Positions 52,961-62,249 of a DNA stretch of 64,000 nt are shown piece by piece. The DNA is taken from contig NZ_CP060388.1 of assembly GCF_014280435.1 (NCBI RefSeq), forward strand, positions 4,186,001-4,250,000. Direction: 5' to 3'. The notes beneath the pieces are model-generated. The model was not told the origin of the DNA. It saw only the letters and a list, made by a program, of their open reading frames with translations, and did not search any database. Position 1 is the first letter of the stretch, and each line of letters starts with the position of its first letter. A program made the translations under genes and the position numbers. The stretch is from Sphingobium sp. KCTC 72723 (GTDB taxonomy: Bacteria > Pseudomonadota > Alphaproteobacteria > Sphingomonadales > Sphingomonadaceae).

Positions 52961-53791
52961 ATGCACGGTGAACTCACGACCTGGCTGGTGCCGTTGATCT
53001 CCATGCTGGCGGCGGGCCTGTTCGCAGGCTTTGCGGCGGGTATTTTCGGCATTGGCGGCGGCTTCGTCGTCGTGCCTGCGCTGTTTGTCGTGCTGCCATT
53101 GCTGGGCGGCACGCCCGACGCGATCGCTCATGTCGCGATCGGCACGTCGGCGGCGACGATCATCGTCACGTCGATCCGGTCGCTGCTGGCCCATGCCAAG
53201 CGCGGCGCGGTGGAATTTGAGATACTGAAAACATGGGCGCCGTGGATCATTCTGGGCGATGGCGTGGGCGTATTGCTGGCGGGCCATGTCGATGGCGACA
53301 TTTTGACCATGATCTTTGCGGTCGGGGTGTTCCTGATGTCGCTCAATTTCCTGCTGCCCAAGATCGGCGACAAGGTCATCAGCGAGGATATGCCATCGGG
53401 CATCGCCCGTGTCGGCATTGCTGGCGGTCTGGGGACATTTTCCGCGCTGCTGGGTATTGGCGGCGGCACCATCGCCATCATGGTGATGACGCTGTGCGGC
53501 CGGTCGATCCACCGCGCAATTGCGACGGCTTCGGGTGTCGGCACGCTGATCGCCATTCCCAGTGCCATCGGTTTTGCGCTGATCGGTTTGAAGGAAACTG
53601 GCCTGCCATGGGGATCGCTGGGCTATGTCAATGTGCCTGCGACGCTGGCCATTGCGTCGATGTCGGTCCTGACGGCACCATTGGGCGTCGCAGTCGCTCA
53701 TGCGTTGCCGGCCAAGCCACTGAAAAAGATTTTCGGCGTCTATCTGATCGTCATTGCGGTCGTGATGTTCCGCAACGCGATCAAGATGTAA
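52961..53791 (+). CDS. TauE/SafE-family membrane transporter
   Basis: A 276-residue protein with about eight membrane helices and two repeats of the family motif (GIFGIGGGFVVVPALFVVLP and ALLGIGGGTIAIMVMTLCG). Members export sulfite or organosulfonates; substrate here unknown. ATG at 52961 overlaps an upstream TAA. Confidence 0.87.
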   Translation: MHGELTTWLVPLISMLAAGLFAGFAAGIFGIGGGFVVVPALFVVLPLLGGTPDAIAHVAIGTSAATIIVTSIRSLLAHAKRGAVEFEILKTWAPWIILGDGVGVLLAGHVDGDILTMIFAVGVFLMSLNFLLPKIGDKVISEDMPSGIARVGIAGGLGTFSALLGIGGGTIAIMVMTLCGRSIHRAIATASGVGTLIAIPSAIGFALIGLKETGLPWGSLGYVNVPATLAIASMSVLTAPLGVAVAHALPAKPLKKIFGVYLIVIAVVMFRNAIKM

Positions 53792-53834
53792 TCTGTGATG
53801 GGGGGCGGCGTCACTACGCCGCGCCGGTCATGAG

Positions 53835-53871
53835 AAAAGGGGGGATGGCGGTTCGCGCCATCCCCCTTTTT
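53835..53871. terminator. bidirectional terminator between TauE and the glycine-zipper gene
   Basis: AAAAGGGGGGATGGCG pairs with CGCCATCCCCCTTTTT around a GTTCG-type loop: strong stem with T runs for both directions, placed between convergent genes. Confidence 0.92.
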
Positions 53872-53875
53872 GCGT

Positions 53876-54214
53876 TCAGCATTTGGAGTTGCGGTCGATC
53901 GCCCGGCCAGCCAGTGCGCCTGCACCTGCGCCAACGATAGTGCCGGTGGCGCGTTCGCCGCGCGTATCGACGGCCCGGCCCAGCAATGCGCCCGCTACGC
54001 CACCCAGCAACAGCCCGGTGGTGCCGCCCGACTTGCGGCAGCGGTCGTTGCGATAGTCGCGGCGGTTGGCATAACGATCACCCCGGTCATAGTCGCCGCG
54101 ATATTCGCGATGGCCCCGGCGATCATGATCGCGGGCATAGGACGTTGCCGGAATGACGGCCGTCATGGTCGCGGCGGCGAGGGCGGTGGCCAAAATGGCT
54201 TTGCGGATCATCAT
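53876..54214 (-). CDS. glycine-zipper surface protein
   Basis: A 112-residue protein: signal peptide to about residue 27 (ATMTAVIPATSYA), an Arg/Asp/Tyr-rich linker (HREYRGDYDRGDRYANRRDY), then a glycine-zipper 2TM segment (GLLLGGVAGALLGRAVD and GTIVGAGAGALAGRAID). Resembles the 17-kDa surface-antigen/OmpA-anchor type. Probably an envelope protein. Confidence 0.78.
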   Translation of the reverse strand: MMIRKAILATALAAATMTAVIPATSYARDHDRRGHREYRGDYDRGDRYANRRDYRNDRCRKSGGTTGLLLGGVAGALLGRAVDTRGERATGTIVGAGAGALAGRAIDRNSKC

Positions 54215-54326
54215 GGTGTTTCTCCTCCAGATTCGAAAACTTGTGGAGGATGATATGGCAGGGCGGGCTTGTGCCTTTGCTGAACCGGACTGTTATCCCC
54301 GGTTCAGTATCGGGATTTGTCGCCCG

Positions 54327-55016
54327 TCAGCCGATGTCGGGCAGCGACCAGTCGATCGCGCCGCGACCGTGTGCCTTCAGAAAGGCGTTGGCCTGAGAAA
54401 AATGGCGGCATCCGTGGAAGCCATTATGGGCCGACAGGGGTGAGGGGTGGGCAGCTTTCAGCACCAGATGACGGGGTTGATCGACAAAGGCGGCCTTGCG
54501 CTGGGCATAGGCGCCCCAGAGCAGGAACACGACCGGCTGGTCCTGTTGCGCGACGGTGCGAATGATGGCGTCGGTGAAGATTTCCCAGCCCTTGCCCTGA
54601 TGCGATGCCGCGCGGCTCATTTCGACGGTCAGCACGCTGTTGAGCAGCAACACGCCCTGTTGCGCCCAATGTTCGAGGAAGCCGTGGCGCGGGCGGGGAA
54701 GGCCAAGGTCGCTTTCCAGTTCCTTGTAGATATTGACCAGCGATGGCGGGGTGCGCACGCCCGGCTGCACCGAAAAGCACAGGCCATGCGCCTGCCCTTC
54801 GCCATGATAGGGATCTTGCCCCAGGATCACGACTTTCACCTGGTCGAGCGGGGTCAGGTCGAGCGCGCGGAAATATTCGCTGCCCTTGGGGAAGATGCGT
54901 TTGCCCGCTGCCTTTTCCGATTCGAGAAAGCTTTTCAGCCCGGCCATGTGCGGGGCGGCGAACTGGTCGGCCAGCGCGATGCGCCAGCTTTCATGCAGTT
55001 TGATGGGGGCGGTCAT
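54327..55016 (-). CDS. ung: Ung, uracil-DNA glycosylase
   Basis: A 229-residue repair enzyme: catalytic [20 protein letters not shown] (Asp) and the [21 protein letters not shown] loop with the second catalytic His. Removes uracil from DNA. Family length matches E. coli (229). Confidence 0.95.
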   Translation of the reverse strand: MTAPIKLHESWRIALADQFAAPHMAGLKSFLESEKAAGKRIFPKGSEYFRALDLTPLDQVKVVILGQDPYHGEGQAHGLCFSVQPGVRTPPSLVNIYKELESDLGLPRPRHGFLEHWAQQGVLLLNSVLTVEMSRAASHQGKGWEIFTDAIIRTVAQQDQPVVFLLWGAYAQRKAAFVDQPRHLVLKAAHPSPLSAHNGFHGCRHFSQANAFLKAHGRGAIDWSLPDIG

Positions 55017-55113
55017 GCTGTGCCTGATGGCCTGTGGGGTGGAGACGTGTCAACTGGCCGCGATTTCCGGTAAACACCCTTGCGCCGTGCGCGCGCTTTG
55101 GCGAGATAGTGCC

Positions 55114-56103
55114 ATGCCGTTTCTTCGTTCGATCAGCTATTTTGCCGCCCTTGGCCTGTTCCTTGCGCCGCTTCCCCATGCCGTGGCGTTCGGCCCGACC
55201 AAATCGGCGGTGCAGCAGACTGCCGAAACCCGGCTGATCGGGCAGTTTCAGCGCTTTGCGACCCTGACCGACGGGACCGTGGGCATCGTCGTGCGCGAAC
55301 TTGGCACCGGGGAGACGCTGTCGCTGAACGGGGACATGCTGTTCCCGATGGCCAGCGCCTATAAGGTCGCGGTGGCGGGCAAGATATTCGCGATGGTGGA
55401 TAGCGGCGCGCTGTCGCTGGAGGAGAAGGTGGCCGGGCCGGGCGGGATGCCGACCATCTATGGCCTGATCGACCTGATGCTGACACGCAGCGACAATGAC
55501 GCGACCGACGTGCTGGTGGCGCGGGCGGGTGGTCCGGCGGCCGTCAACGCCTGGGTCGCCGGACTGGGCGTGCGGGGGCTGCGCGTCGACAGCAATACTG
55601 CCGACCTGCTGTGGCGGGCGATGGGGCTGACGCCGCGTCCGGGTAATTTCAACCGCAATGTGGCAGCGGCCATGGCGGCCGATCCGGCGCTGCGCGAACG
55701 GGACGCGCGCGACACGCCCAACATCGCCTTTGCCCGCGATCCCCGCGACACGGCTACCCCCGCCGCGATGACGCAACTGATCACGGCGATCCGCACGGGC
55801 AAGGCGCTGTCGGGGCAAAGCACCGCGACGCTGCTGACCATCATGGAACGGTGCAAGACCGGCAAGGCGCGGCTGCCGGGCATGTTGCCGCCCGGCACGG
55901 TGGTGGCGCACAAGACCGGGTCGCTCAATGGCACGGGCAACGATACCGGGGTCGTCACGCTGCCCGATGGGCGGTTGTTTGCGATCACCGTGTTCGTGAT
56001 GCAGGACCATCGGGGCCATGTGGCGCGCGACCGCATCATGGCGGAGGCAGCGCGCGCGGCCTATGATTATTTTCTGTTTGCGCCCGATCGGGCCACGGCC
56101 TGA
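55114..56103 (+). CDS. class A beta-lactamase-like serine hydrolase
   Basis: A 329-residue exported protein (signal to about residue 25). It has SAYK (81-84), SDN (126-128), DTATPAAM (222-229) and KTG (267-269), the class A set. Counting back without gaps from DTATP, the position of catalytic Glu166 is Arg199, while the Asn170 equivalent (N203) is present. Loss of the general base suggests a weak or non-hydrolytic enzyme, or a peptidoglycan-related role; could still be a divergent lactamase with a different base. Confidence 0.8.
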   Translation: MPFLRSISYFAALGLFLAPLPHAVAFGPTKSAVQQTAETRLIGQFQRFATLTDGTVGIVVRELGTGETLSLNGDMLFPMASAYKVAVAGKIFAMVDSGALSLEEKVAGPGGMPTIYGLIDLMLTRSDNDATDVLVARAGGPAAVNAWVAGLGVRGLRVDSNTADLLWRAMGLTPRPGNFNRNVAAAMAADPALRERDARDTPNIAFARDPRDTATPAAMTQLITAIRTGKALSGQSTATLLTIMERCKTGKARLPGMLPPGTVVAHKTGSLNGTGNDTGVVTLPDGRLFAITVFVMQDHRGHVARDRIMAEAARAAYDYFLFAPDRATA

Positions 56104-56161
56104 CGCATCGGGCTTAACAGCGATCGGACATTTGGCTAAACGGAGGCTCCACAGGGAGAGG

Positions 56162-56530
56162 ATGACCGTGGCCATCACCCGATTTGCCGATTTCTGGCCT
56201 TATTATTTGCAGGAACATGCGCGGCCCGGCACGCGGGCGCTGCATTATGCGGGGACCAGCGTGGTCGTGCTGCTGCTGGCGGCGGCCCCTTTGGCCGGGC
56301 GGTGGTGGATGGCCGCCGCGCTGCCGCTGGCGGGTTATGGCTTTGCCTGGGCGGGTCATGGGCTGATCGAACGGAACCGGCCCGCGACATTCCGCTATCC
56401 GCTCTGGTCGCTGCGCGCCGATTTCGTGATGTGGCACCGTTTCCTGACCGGGCATATGCCGCGCGATCTGGCACGGGCGGGGGTGCGGGCCGATGGTACG
56501 GTCGATCCGGCGCGGCGCGTGCGCGGCTGA
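56162..56530 (+). CDS. DUF962/Mpo1-like membrane protein
   Basis: A 122-residue protein with two or three hydrophobic helices and the conserved HYAGT, GHGLIERNRPATFRYP and WSLRADFVMWHR motifs. Relatives include the iron-dependent 2-hydroxy-fatty-acid dioxygenase Mpo1. Here the histidines HxxxE are retained, so a lipid alpha-oxidation role is possible. Start ATG 56162 follows GGGAGAGG. Confidence 0.8.
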   Translation: MTVAITRFADFWPYYLQEHARPGTRALHYAGTSVVVLLLAAAPLAGRWWMAAALPLAGYGFAWAGHGLIERNRPATFRYPLWSLRADFVMWHRFLTGHMPRDLARAGVRADGTVDPARRVRG

Positions 56531-56569
56531 TCGCTTGACCGGACGGGCCGCTCTGCCACAAGAGGCGAC

Positions 56570-57634
56570 ATGGCTCTTACCGCTACATTTTCGCTGCCCG
56601 ATCGCGCGGCGCTGGCCGGGCGCTGGCAGGCGCTGGAGGCGCAGTCGGACGCGGCCTTTTTCCTGGGCTGGACATGGACCGGCAGCTGGATCGACAGCTA
56701 TGGCGTGCGGCCAGAATTGCTGGCGGTGAGCGATGCTGCGGGGCGCGATGTCGCGCTGGCGCTGGTGGGTCATGCGATGGTGCCGCGTTTGCTGGGGCGG
56801 GTGGCGACGCTCTGCCTCAACCAGTCGGGCGATGTGGCCGCGGACCGGCCCTATGTCGAATATAATGGCCTGATGGTCGCGCGGGGGCAGGATGACGCAG
56901 CCGCTGCTGCTGCCATGGCGGCATTGACCCGGCGGCGCGACTGGCGGGTGTTGCGACTGAGCGGGGTTGCGCCCGATTCGCCGCTGCTGGGCCTGGCTGC
57001 GCGGCGGGCAGTGCGGGTGGATGCTTCGCCCGTCTATCAGGTCGATCTGGACGCGGTGCGCGGCGCGGGGGGTGATTATCTGTCGCTGCTGAGCGCCAAT
57101 ACGCGCAGCCAGATTCGCCGCGCGATCAAGGATCATGGCGGGGCATTGCCCGATATCGCGCGGGCGGAGGCGGCGGATATCGCGCCTTGGCTGGCGGAGA
57201 TGGCGGCGCTGAACGGTGGACGCCATGCCGACAATGCTTGGGACGATGCGGGATTTCGCGGCTTCGTGGCGATGATCGTGGCGCGCGGGCTGGAAAGCGG
57301 GGCAGTGGACCTGTTGCGCTTTACCGATGCCGGTGGCGTCGTGGGGCTGCTGGTCAATTTCGTGCATCGTGGGCAGGCGCTCAATTACCAGTCTGCCTTT
57401 GCCGATCCGCGCACGGCCAAGGACAAGCCGGGCCTGCTGTGCCACACAGCGGCGGTCGCCCATTATGGCGGACGTGGCCTGACGCTCTATTCTTTGCTGG
57501 CGGGCAAGGACCGCTACAAGCAGAGCCTGTCCACGCGCGAGGAACAGCTGGAATGGTGGCAGCTGGAGCGATTTTCGCCCCGGCTGGAGGGGGAAGCGCT
57601 GTTGCGCCGGGTGCTTAAACGCCCGGTTGCGTGA
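56570..57634 (+). CDS. GNAT-fold acyltransferase, BioF2/CelD-like (PF13480 type)
   Basis: A 354-residue protein of the double-GNAT group that includes BioF2-like and FemAB-like enzymes. Marks: LSLLSANTRSQIRRAIKDHG in the middle and the C-terminal AHYGGRGLTLYSLLAGKDRYKQSL. Similar proteins transfer acyl or aminoacyl groups during envelope or polysaccharide synthesis. A second such protein lies at 58652-59782 on the other strand. Confidence 0.72.
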   Translation: MALTATFSLPDRAALAGRWQALEAQSDAAFFLGWTWTGSWIDSYGVRPELLAVSDAAGRDVALALVGHAMVPRLLGRVATLCLNQSGDVAADRPYVEYNGLMVARGQDDAAAAAAMAALTRRRDWRVLRLSGVAPDSPLLGLAARRAVRVDASPVYQVDLDAVRGAGGDYLSLLSANTRSQIRRAIKDHGGALPDIARAEAADIAPWLAEMAALNGGRHADNAWDDAGFRGFVAMIVARGLESGAVDLLRFTDAGGVVGLLVNFVHRGQALNYQSAFADPRTAKDKPGLLCHTAAVAHYGGRGLTLYSLLAGKDRYKQSLSTREEQLEWWQLERFSPRLEGEALLRRVLKRPVA

Positions 57635-57673
57635 GAGTTTGTCGCGAAATGCGCGAAAGAGCGCATTTCGGGT

Positions 57674-57753
57674 CCGCACCGGCCCTCTCCCCCACCCGGC
57701 CACCCAACGGCAGTATCATATGGGTGGCCGGGTGGGGGAGAGGGCCGGTGCGG
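57674..57753. repeat. 33-base perfect inverted repeat
   Basis: Left arm 57674-57706 (CCGCACCGGCCCTCTCCCCC...) and right arm 57721-57753 are exact complements around a 14-base loop (ACGGCAGTATCATA). The flanks (57634-57672 and 57754-57788) carry further imperfect complementary parts (GCGCATTTCG/GCGCATTCGAG, AGAGTTT/AGACTCT). It fills the gap between the convergent GNAT and cupin genes. No T run, so more a mobile palindrome than a plain terminator. Confidence 0.9.
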
Positions 57754-57785
57754 CCATGCGCCGTAAGGCGCATTCGAGAAAGACT

Positions 57786-58655
57786 CTAAACGTCCAGTTT
57801 GCGCATGATGCGATAGGCCAGCCGCCGGACGCCCTGCCGTTCGGGTGCCACGCTGATCGTGCCGACCGGCAGGCCGCGCCGCCGCAGCAGCGCGTTAAAA
57901 CTGTGCAGTTCCCCCTCCGCCACGCTGCGTTGCGATCGCCATGTCACGGACAGGCTGACCGAGACGGCGGGACCGTTGTGGACGAAATGGGGTGCCTTGA
58001 CCGGCACATGGATGGCGTCGCCGGGGACGAGCGGAAAGGCGGTGCCATGGCTGGCGAAACCGTCCTGCCACACCAGGTTGCGGTGGCCGCCGCCGTGAAA
58101 TTCCTCGCTCTTTTGCGCCGGGACCAGCGCTTCGTCATGGGCGGGAAACACGGTCATCACCTTGGTCCCCATGATCTGGAGCAGGATATTATGTTCCGGG
58201 TCCATATGAAATGGCGTGATGCTGCCCGGCGACGACAGGAAGATGAAGGCTTCGCGGTGGAGCATCGGCCCGGTGCTGGCGCGCACGATGGGATCGAGGT
58301 CGGCCAGCGCGGCATCAAGCAAGGCGGCATAGGCCGGATCGCGCTCGACATTTTTTAGCACCGCCCAGCTGCCGTTGGTGTCGATGGTGCGGATGGTTTC
58401 GCCCAGCGTCAGGCCGTTGGCCGGCGTATCTTCGGGGCGGACGCCCAGCGGCAGCTTGCCCAGATTATATTCCACGCTGGACGCGGGCATCCGTTCGGCC
58501 AGCACCGCCAGCGCGTCGAGGCAAAGCAAATCATGGCCGACAAGGGCGTGGGTGAGTTTCGCCGGCTGGTCGGGATAGGCGGCAGCGAAAGTCGTGCGCG
58601 CCGTGTCGGGAAAGATCGCGGCGGGATTATGCCGGATCGGGCTGTGGGCAGTCAT
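57786..58655 (-). CDS. cupin_8/JmjC-like Fe(II)/2-oxoglutarate oxygenase
   Basis: A 289-residue cupin-fold protein. ITPFHMDPEHNILLQIMGTK holds the HxD metal pair and HVPVKAPHFVHNG the distal histidine; FLSSPGSITP precedes it. This matches JmjC-type hydroxylases. Its ATG overlaps the stop of the upstream GNAT gene (four bases), so the two are coupled and may act on one substrate. Confidence 0.8.
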   Translation of the reverse strand: MTAHSPIRHNPAAIFPDTARTTFAAAYPDQPAKLTHALVGHDLLCLDALAVLAERMPASSVEYNLGKLPLGVRPEDTPANGLTLGETIRTIDTNGSWAVLKNVERDPAYAALLDAALADLDPIVRASTGPMLHREAFIFLSSPGSITPFHMDPEHNILLQIMGTKVMTVFPAHDEALVPAQKSEEFHGGGHRNLVWQDGFASHGTAFPLVPGDAIHVPVKAPHFVHNGPAVSVSLSVTWRSQRSVAEGELHSFNALLRRRGLPVGTISVAPERQGVRRLAYRIMRKLDV

Positions 58656-59782
58656 CCCTGTCCTTTCAGAAGGCTGGCAACGGATTCGACGCCATTGGCG
58701 ATGGCAAAGGCAGCGGCGCGCTGAACACGGGCCGGGCCGGACCCGTGCAATGCGATGCGATATTGCACGATGGTGCGCCGTTCCGCCCACAGGCTGTCGA
58801 TCATCGGATGATCGGGCGCGGCGCAACTGTCCATCCAGTCGATCGCGGGATCATCCTGCACCGCGTGAAGATTGGCGATTTCGATCAGCACGCCGGGCGA
58901 AAAGCGGCCCAGCGCTTCGTCGAACGCGATCTTGAAGGAGAAAGCGCCGGTGCCATGGCGGAAATTGGCCAGCATCGCGATCGCCCGGCCATCCAGGTCG
59001 ATGCGCAGCATGTGCAGCCGCCCGGCGTCGAACGCAGCGGCGCAGGCGGCGCGGAAGAAGGCAGCGTCGGCGGGCTTGCACGACAGGGCCGTGCCTTCGC
59101 GGCCCTTCCACCCCGATGCTTCGAGTGCCAAGAAATCCGCGCACCAGCGGGCCAGTTCGCCGCGATCGGCCAGCAGCCGGGTCTCCACCGTGCCGCTTTC
59201 GGCCAGGCGTTTTTGCAGGCGGCGCAATTCCTTGCGCTTTTTGGAACGGACATTGGTGTCCCAATAGGCGTCGGCGGACAGGCCCGACCGCAGCATCGCC
59301 CGGTCGTAACGGTGGATTTCGCGCCGTCCGCGCCGTTGTTCGACGCATAGTGCTTCCAGCGCGGCGGCGTTGGCCCCGGCTGCGTCCAGTCCCTGAAGAT
59401 GCAGGAAGCCGCGCGCCCAAGGCGCCGCATCCAGTTGGCCAAGCAGGCCGCGCCATGCCGCCACTTCCTGCCCGCGCGCGATCATCGGCGCGCTAAAGAA
59501 GCAATGATCGTGCATCCAGTTGGCAACGCAGCCGATGGGCAGGCGGCCATGGCGCGGTTGCACCATGATGGGCAGCAGGCCGATGACCGCGTCGCCCGCC
59601 CGTGCCTCGATCAGACGGACCGATCCTTCGTCGGCCAGATGGTCGATCGCCGCGCCCAGCATGTCGGGTGCGTAAAAAGCGTTGGATTCCGCCGCGTCAG
59701 CCGCCAGCGCGGCCCAGCGCGCACGCTGGGGCGGCCCCGGCAGGTGCGGGGCGGGGGGCGATGGATGCGATGCCATGTCCAT
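58652..59782 (-). CDS. second GNAT-fold (PF13480-type) acyltransferase
   Basis: A 376-residue protein: LSADAYWDTNVRSKKRKELR in the middle, GRFSPGVLIEIANLHAVQDD and WMDSCAAPDHPMIDSLWAER at the end, as in the BioF2-like/CelD group. Related to the 56570-57634 protein by fold but not closely similar. Coupled to the cupin_8 gene. Start may be 59782 or 59776. Confidence 0.72.
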   Translation of the reverse strand: MDMASHPSPPAPHLPGPPQRARWAALAADAAESNAFYAPDMLGAAIDHLADEGSVRLIEARAGDAVIGLLPIMVQPRHGRLPIGCVANWMHDHCFFSAPMIARGQEVAAWRGLLGQLDAAPWARGFLHLQGLDAAGANAAALEALCVEQRRGRREIHRYDRAMLRSGLSADAYWDTNVRSKKRKELRRLQKRLAESGTVETRLLADRGELARWCADFLALEASGWKGREGTALSCKPADAAFFRAACAAAFDAGRLHMLRIDLDGRAIAMLANFRHGTGAFSFKIAFDEALGRFSPGVLIEIANLHAVQDDPAIDWMDSCAAPDHPMIDSLWAERRTIVQYRIALHGSGPARVQRAAAFAIANGVESVASLLKGQG

Positions 59783-59934
59783 AGCGTTCGGGCATAGAAG
59801 GCAAAGATTAGGGAAAGCCTAAACATTGTCCGTCATGGAGCGGACAAGTCGGCGTGGCGCGGGGACAAGTCCCTTTACAAAGCCCGCCATATTGGTTGTG
59901 ACGCAATGGGCGATTTGCGGTTGGAGATTGTGGC

Positions 59935-60936
59935 ATGACGATATTGATCACCGGGGCGGCCGGCTTCATCGGCATGGCCGTTGCCGACCGGCTGATGGCG
60001 CAGGGTCATGCCGTCGTCGGCATCGACAATATGAACGATTATTATCCGGTGTCCCTCAAGCAGGCACGGCTGGACCGGCTGCGTGCCGCGCATGGCAAGC
60101 TGTTCACGTTCCACGAACTGGATTTTGCCGACATGGAGGCAGTGCAGCACGCGCTGGCCGATCAGGTGATCGAGGCGATCGTCCATCTGGGTGCGCAGGC
60201 GGGGGTCCGCTATTCGCTGATCAACCCGCACGCCTATGTCCGGTCGAACCTGGCGGGGCATGTCAACCTGCTGGAACTGGCGCGCGAACGGCGGGTGCGG
60301 CATCTGGTCTATGCGTCCTCCTCCTCCGTCTATGGCGGCAACGATACGCTGCCTTTCCGGGTAGAGGACCGGGCGGATCATCCGGTGTCGCTATACGCCG
60401 CAACCAAGCGCGCCGATGAACTGATGAGCGAAACCTATGCCCATCTGTTCCGCATCCCCATGACCGGGCTGCGTTTCTTCACTGTCTATGGCCCGTGGGG
60501 GCGGCCCGACATGGCGATGTGGATATTCACGTCGAAGATATTGGCAGGGCAGCCGATCCCGGTGTTCAACCATGGTCGGATGCAGCGCGACTTCACCTAT
60601 ATCGACGATATCGTGTCGGGCGTGGTCGGTTGCCTGGACCATCCTCCGGCCGATGATGGCGCGCCTAAGCCGGGTGGCAGCCGCGCGCCGCACCGGCTCT
60701 ACAATATCGGCAACAACCGGCCGGAGGAGTTGATGCACCTGATCGCCGTGCTGGAAGATGCGTTGGGGACCAAGGCGCAGATTGATTTTCAGCCGATGCA
60801 GCCGGGTGACGTTCCGGCCACTTTCGCCGACATCAGCGCAATTGCGCACGACATCGGTTTTGCCCCGACGACCGGAATAGAATCCGGCGTGCCGCGATTC
60901 GTCCAATGGTATCGCGACTATCACAAGAATGGATGA
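59935..60936 (+). CDS. NAD-dependent epimerase, UDP-glucuronate 4-epimerase-like
   Basis: A 333-residue extended SDR: GAAGFIGMAVADRLMAQGH, NDYYPVSLKQARLDRL, catalytic YAATKRADE and RFFTVYGPWGRPDMAMW. The wording NDYYPVSLKQARL is typical of UDP-glucuronate 4-epimerase, which makes UDP-galacturonate for capsule or lipopolysaccharide. Close to kdsD/kdsB. Confidence 0.86.
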   Translation: MTILITGAAGFIGMAVADRLMAQGHAVVGIDNMNDYYPVSLKQARLDRLRAAHGKLFTFHELDFADMEAVQHALADQVIEAIVHLGAQAGVRYSLINPHAYVRSNLAGHVNLLELARERRVRHLVYASSSSVYGGNDTLPFRVEDRADHPVSLYAATKRADELMSETYAHLFRIPMTGLRFFTVYGPWGRPDMAMWIFTSKILAGQPIPVFNHGRMQRDFTYIDDIVSGVVGCLDHPPADDGAPKPGGSRAPHRLYNIGNNRPEELMHLIAVLEDALGTKAQIDFQPMQPGDVPATFADISAIAHDIGFAPTTGIESGVPRFVQWYRDYHKNG

Positions 60937-61238
60937 AGTCCGTGTTGCGGCGCACAAGAAGCGCGGCAGGAAGGCGTAAAGGCGCGTCTTTGGCTTTGCG
61001 CCTGCTATCCCGACATTCGCGACGATGCGAAGCAATTGCACGTTGGAAACATTTCCGCACTTGCAAAATGGTTTGCCATAAGTAGCTGAAACAGCGTAGA
61101 CAGACGCCCGTGCTGGTTTGGTAAACTGGTTAAGGGGTCGCGGAACAAGGGACGTTACGACGCACCGTTTACGGTGCTTCGTCACCGTGCAAGGCAACCG
61201 GATATCCGGTGCTGGCGTGCGGAAAAAAGGGCAAGCGC
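60937..61238. other. 302-base gap before kdsD
   Basis: No gene seen. It carries a palindrome at 61157-61182 and a hairpin-forming stretch GGCGTAAAG...CTTTGCGCC around 60975-61010. Confidence 0.5.
61157..61182. promoter_or_regulatory. 26-base dyad upstream of kdsD (possible operator)
   Basis: ACGA-C-GCACCGT-TT-ACGGTGC-T-TCGT: eleven of twelve base pairs match around a TT centre. Lies 57 bases before the kdsD start. Confidence 0.5.
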
Positions 61239-62249
61239 GTGTCGACACTAGCATCGAAAATCGTCCCGTTCGGATCGGGGGGACGGATCATCCAAACTGC
61301 ATGTCGCAGCCTTTCCGTGGCGGCATCAGGTCTCAATGCGCTGGAAGCGCAATTTGCCGATCGCGATTTTTCCGCCACTTTCCTGCGTTTGATCGGCATA
61401 TTCATCAATGTGCGCGGCCGCGTGATCGTGACCGGCATCGGCAAGAGCGGCATCGTCGCGCGTAAGATGACGGCGACGCTGACCTCCACCGGCACGCCTG
61501 CCATTTTCCTGCATCCCGCCGACGCGGGGCATGGCGATCTGGGCATGGTGACGCCGGACGATGTCGTGTTGATGCTGTCCCATTCGGGCGAGTCCACCGA
61601 ACTTGGGCCGATCATCCAATATTGCAAGCGCTTCGCCATCCCGTTGCTGGCGATGACGGCGCAGGCCAACAGCACCGTGGCGACCGCTGCCGATGTGTGC
61701 ATGTTGATGCCCGACGTGCCGGAAGCCTGCCCCGCAACGATGGCCCCCACCACGTCCACCACGGTGCAGATGGCATTCGGCGATGCGCTGGCCATTTCGC
61801 TGATGGAAATGCGCGGATTTTCCGCCGATGATTTCCACAAATTCCATCCCAACGGCAAATTGGGCGCGCAACTGATCAAGGTGCGCGAATTGATGGCCAA
61901 GGGCGATGCTGTGCCAAGCGTGGGCGAGGAGGCTTCGCTGCTGGACGCGACCATCGAAATGACGCGCGCCCGGCTGGGCGGCACGGCGGTGGTCGATTCC
62001 ACCGGCGCGCTGATCGGCGCGTTCACGGACGGCGACCTGCGCCGTGCGGTGACGGGCAAGCAGAACCTGACCGAAGCGGTGGGCCGGTTCATGACGCCGA
62101 CGCCGCTGGCGGTCGGGCCGGAAGAACTGGCGCAGGAAGCGTTGCTGTTGATGCACGAACGCAATGTCATGCTGTTGTTCGTGTGCGATCGCGGGCGGCT
62201 GGTCGGGGCGGTCCATATGCATGATTTGTTGCACGCCGGGGTCGCCTGA
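61239..62249 (+). CDS. kdsD: KdsD/KpsF, D-arabinose-5-phosphate isomerase
   Basis: A 336-residue enzyme for the first step of Kdo synthesis. SIS domain about residues 40-175 (VTGIGKSGIVARKM, LSHSGESTELGPI) and two CBS domains (RELMAKGDAVPSV, GRFMTPTPLAVG). GTG start at 61239 with AAGGG upstream is preferred; GTG 61209 is also in frame. Confidence 0.9.
   Translation: MSTLASKIVPFGSGGRIIQTACRSLSVAASGLNALEAQFADRDFSATFLRLIGIFINVRGRVIVTGIGKSGIVARKMTATLTSTGTPAIFLHPADAGHGDLGMVTPDDVVLMLSHSGESTELGPIIQYCKRFAIPLLAMTAQANSTVATAADVCMLMPDVPEACPATMAPTTSTTVQMAFGDALAISLMEMRGFSADDFHKFHPNGKLGAQLIKVRELMAKGDAVPSVGEEASLLDATIEMTRARLGGTAVVDSTGALIGAFTDGDLRRAVTGKQNLTEAVGRFMTPTPLAVGPEELAQEALLLMHERNVMLLFVCDRGRLVGAVHMHDLLHAGVA

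Noticed and set aside
52728..52961. 77-codon frame ending on the TauE start codon
   Set aside because: TAATG overlap is attractive, but codon pattern is unlike neighbours, it begins in a hairpin and I recognise no family.
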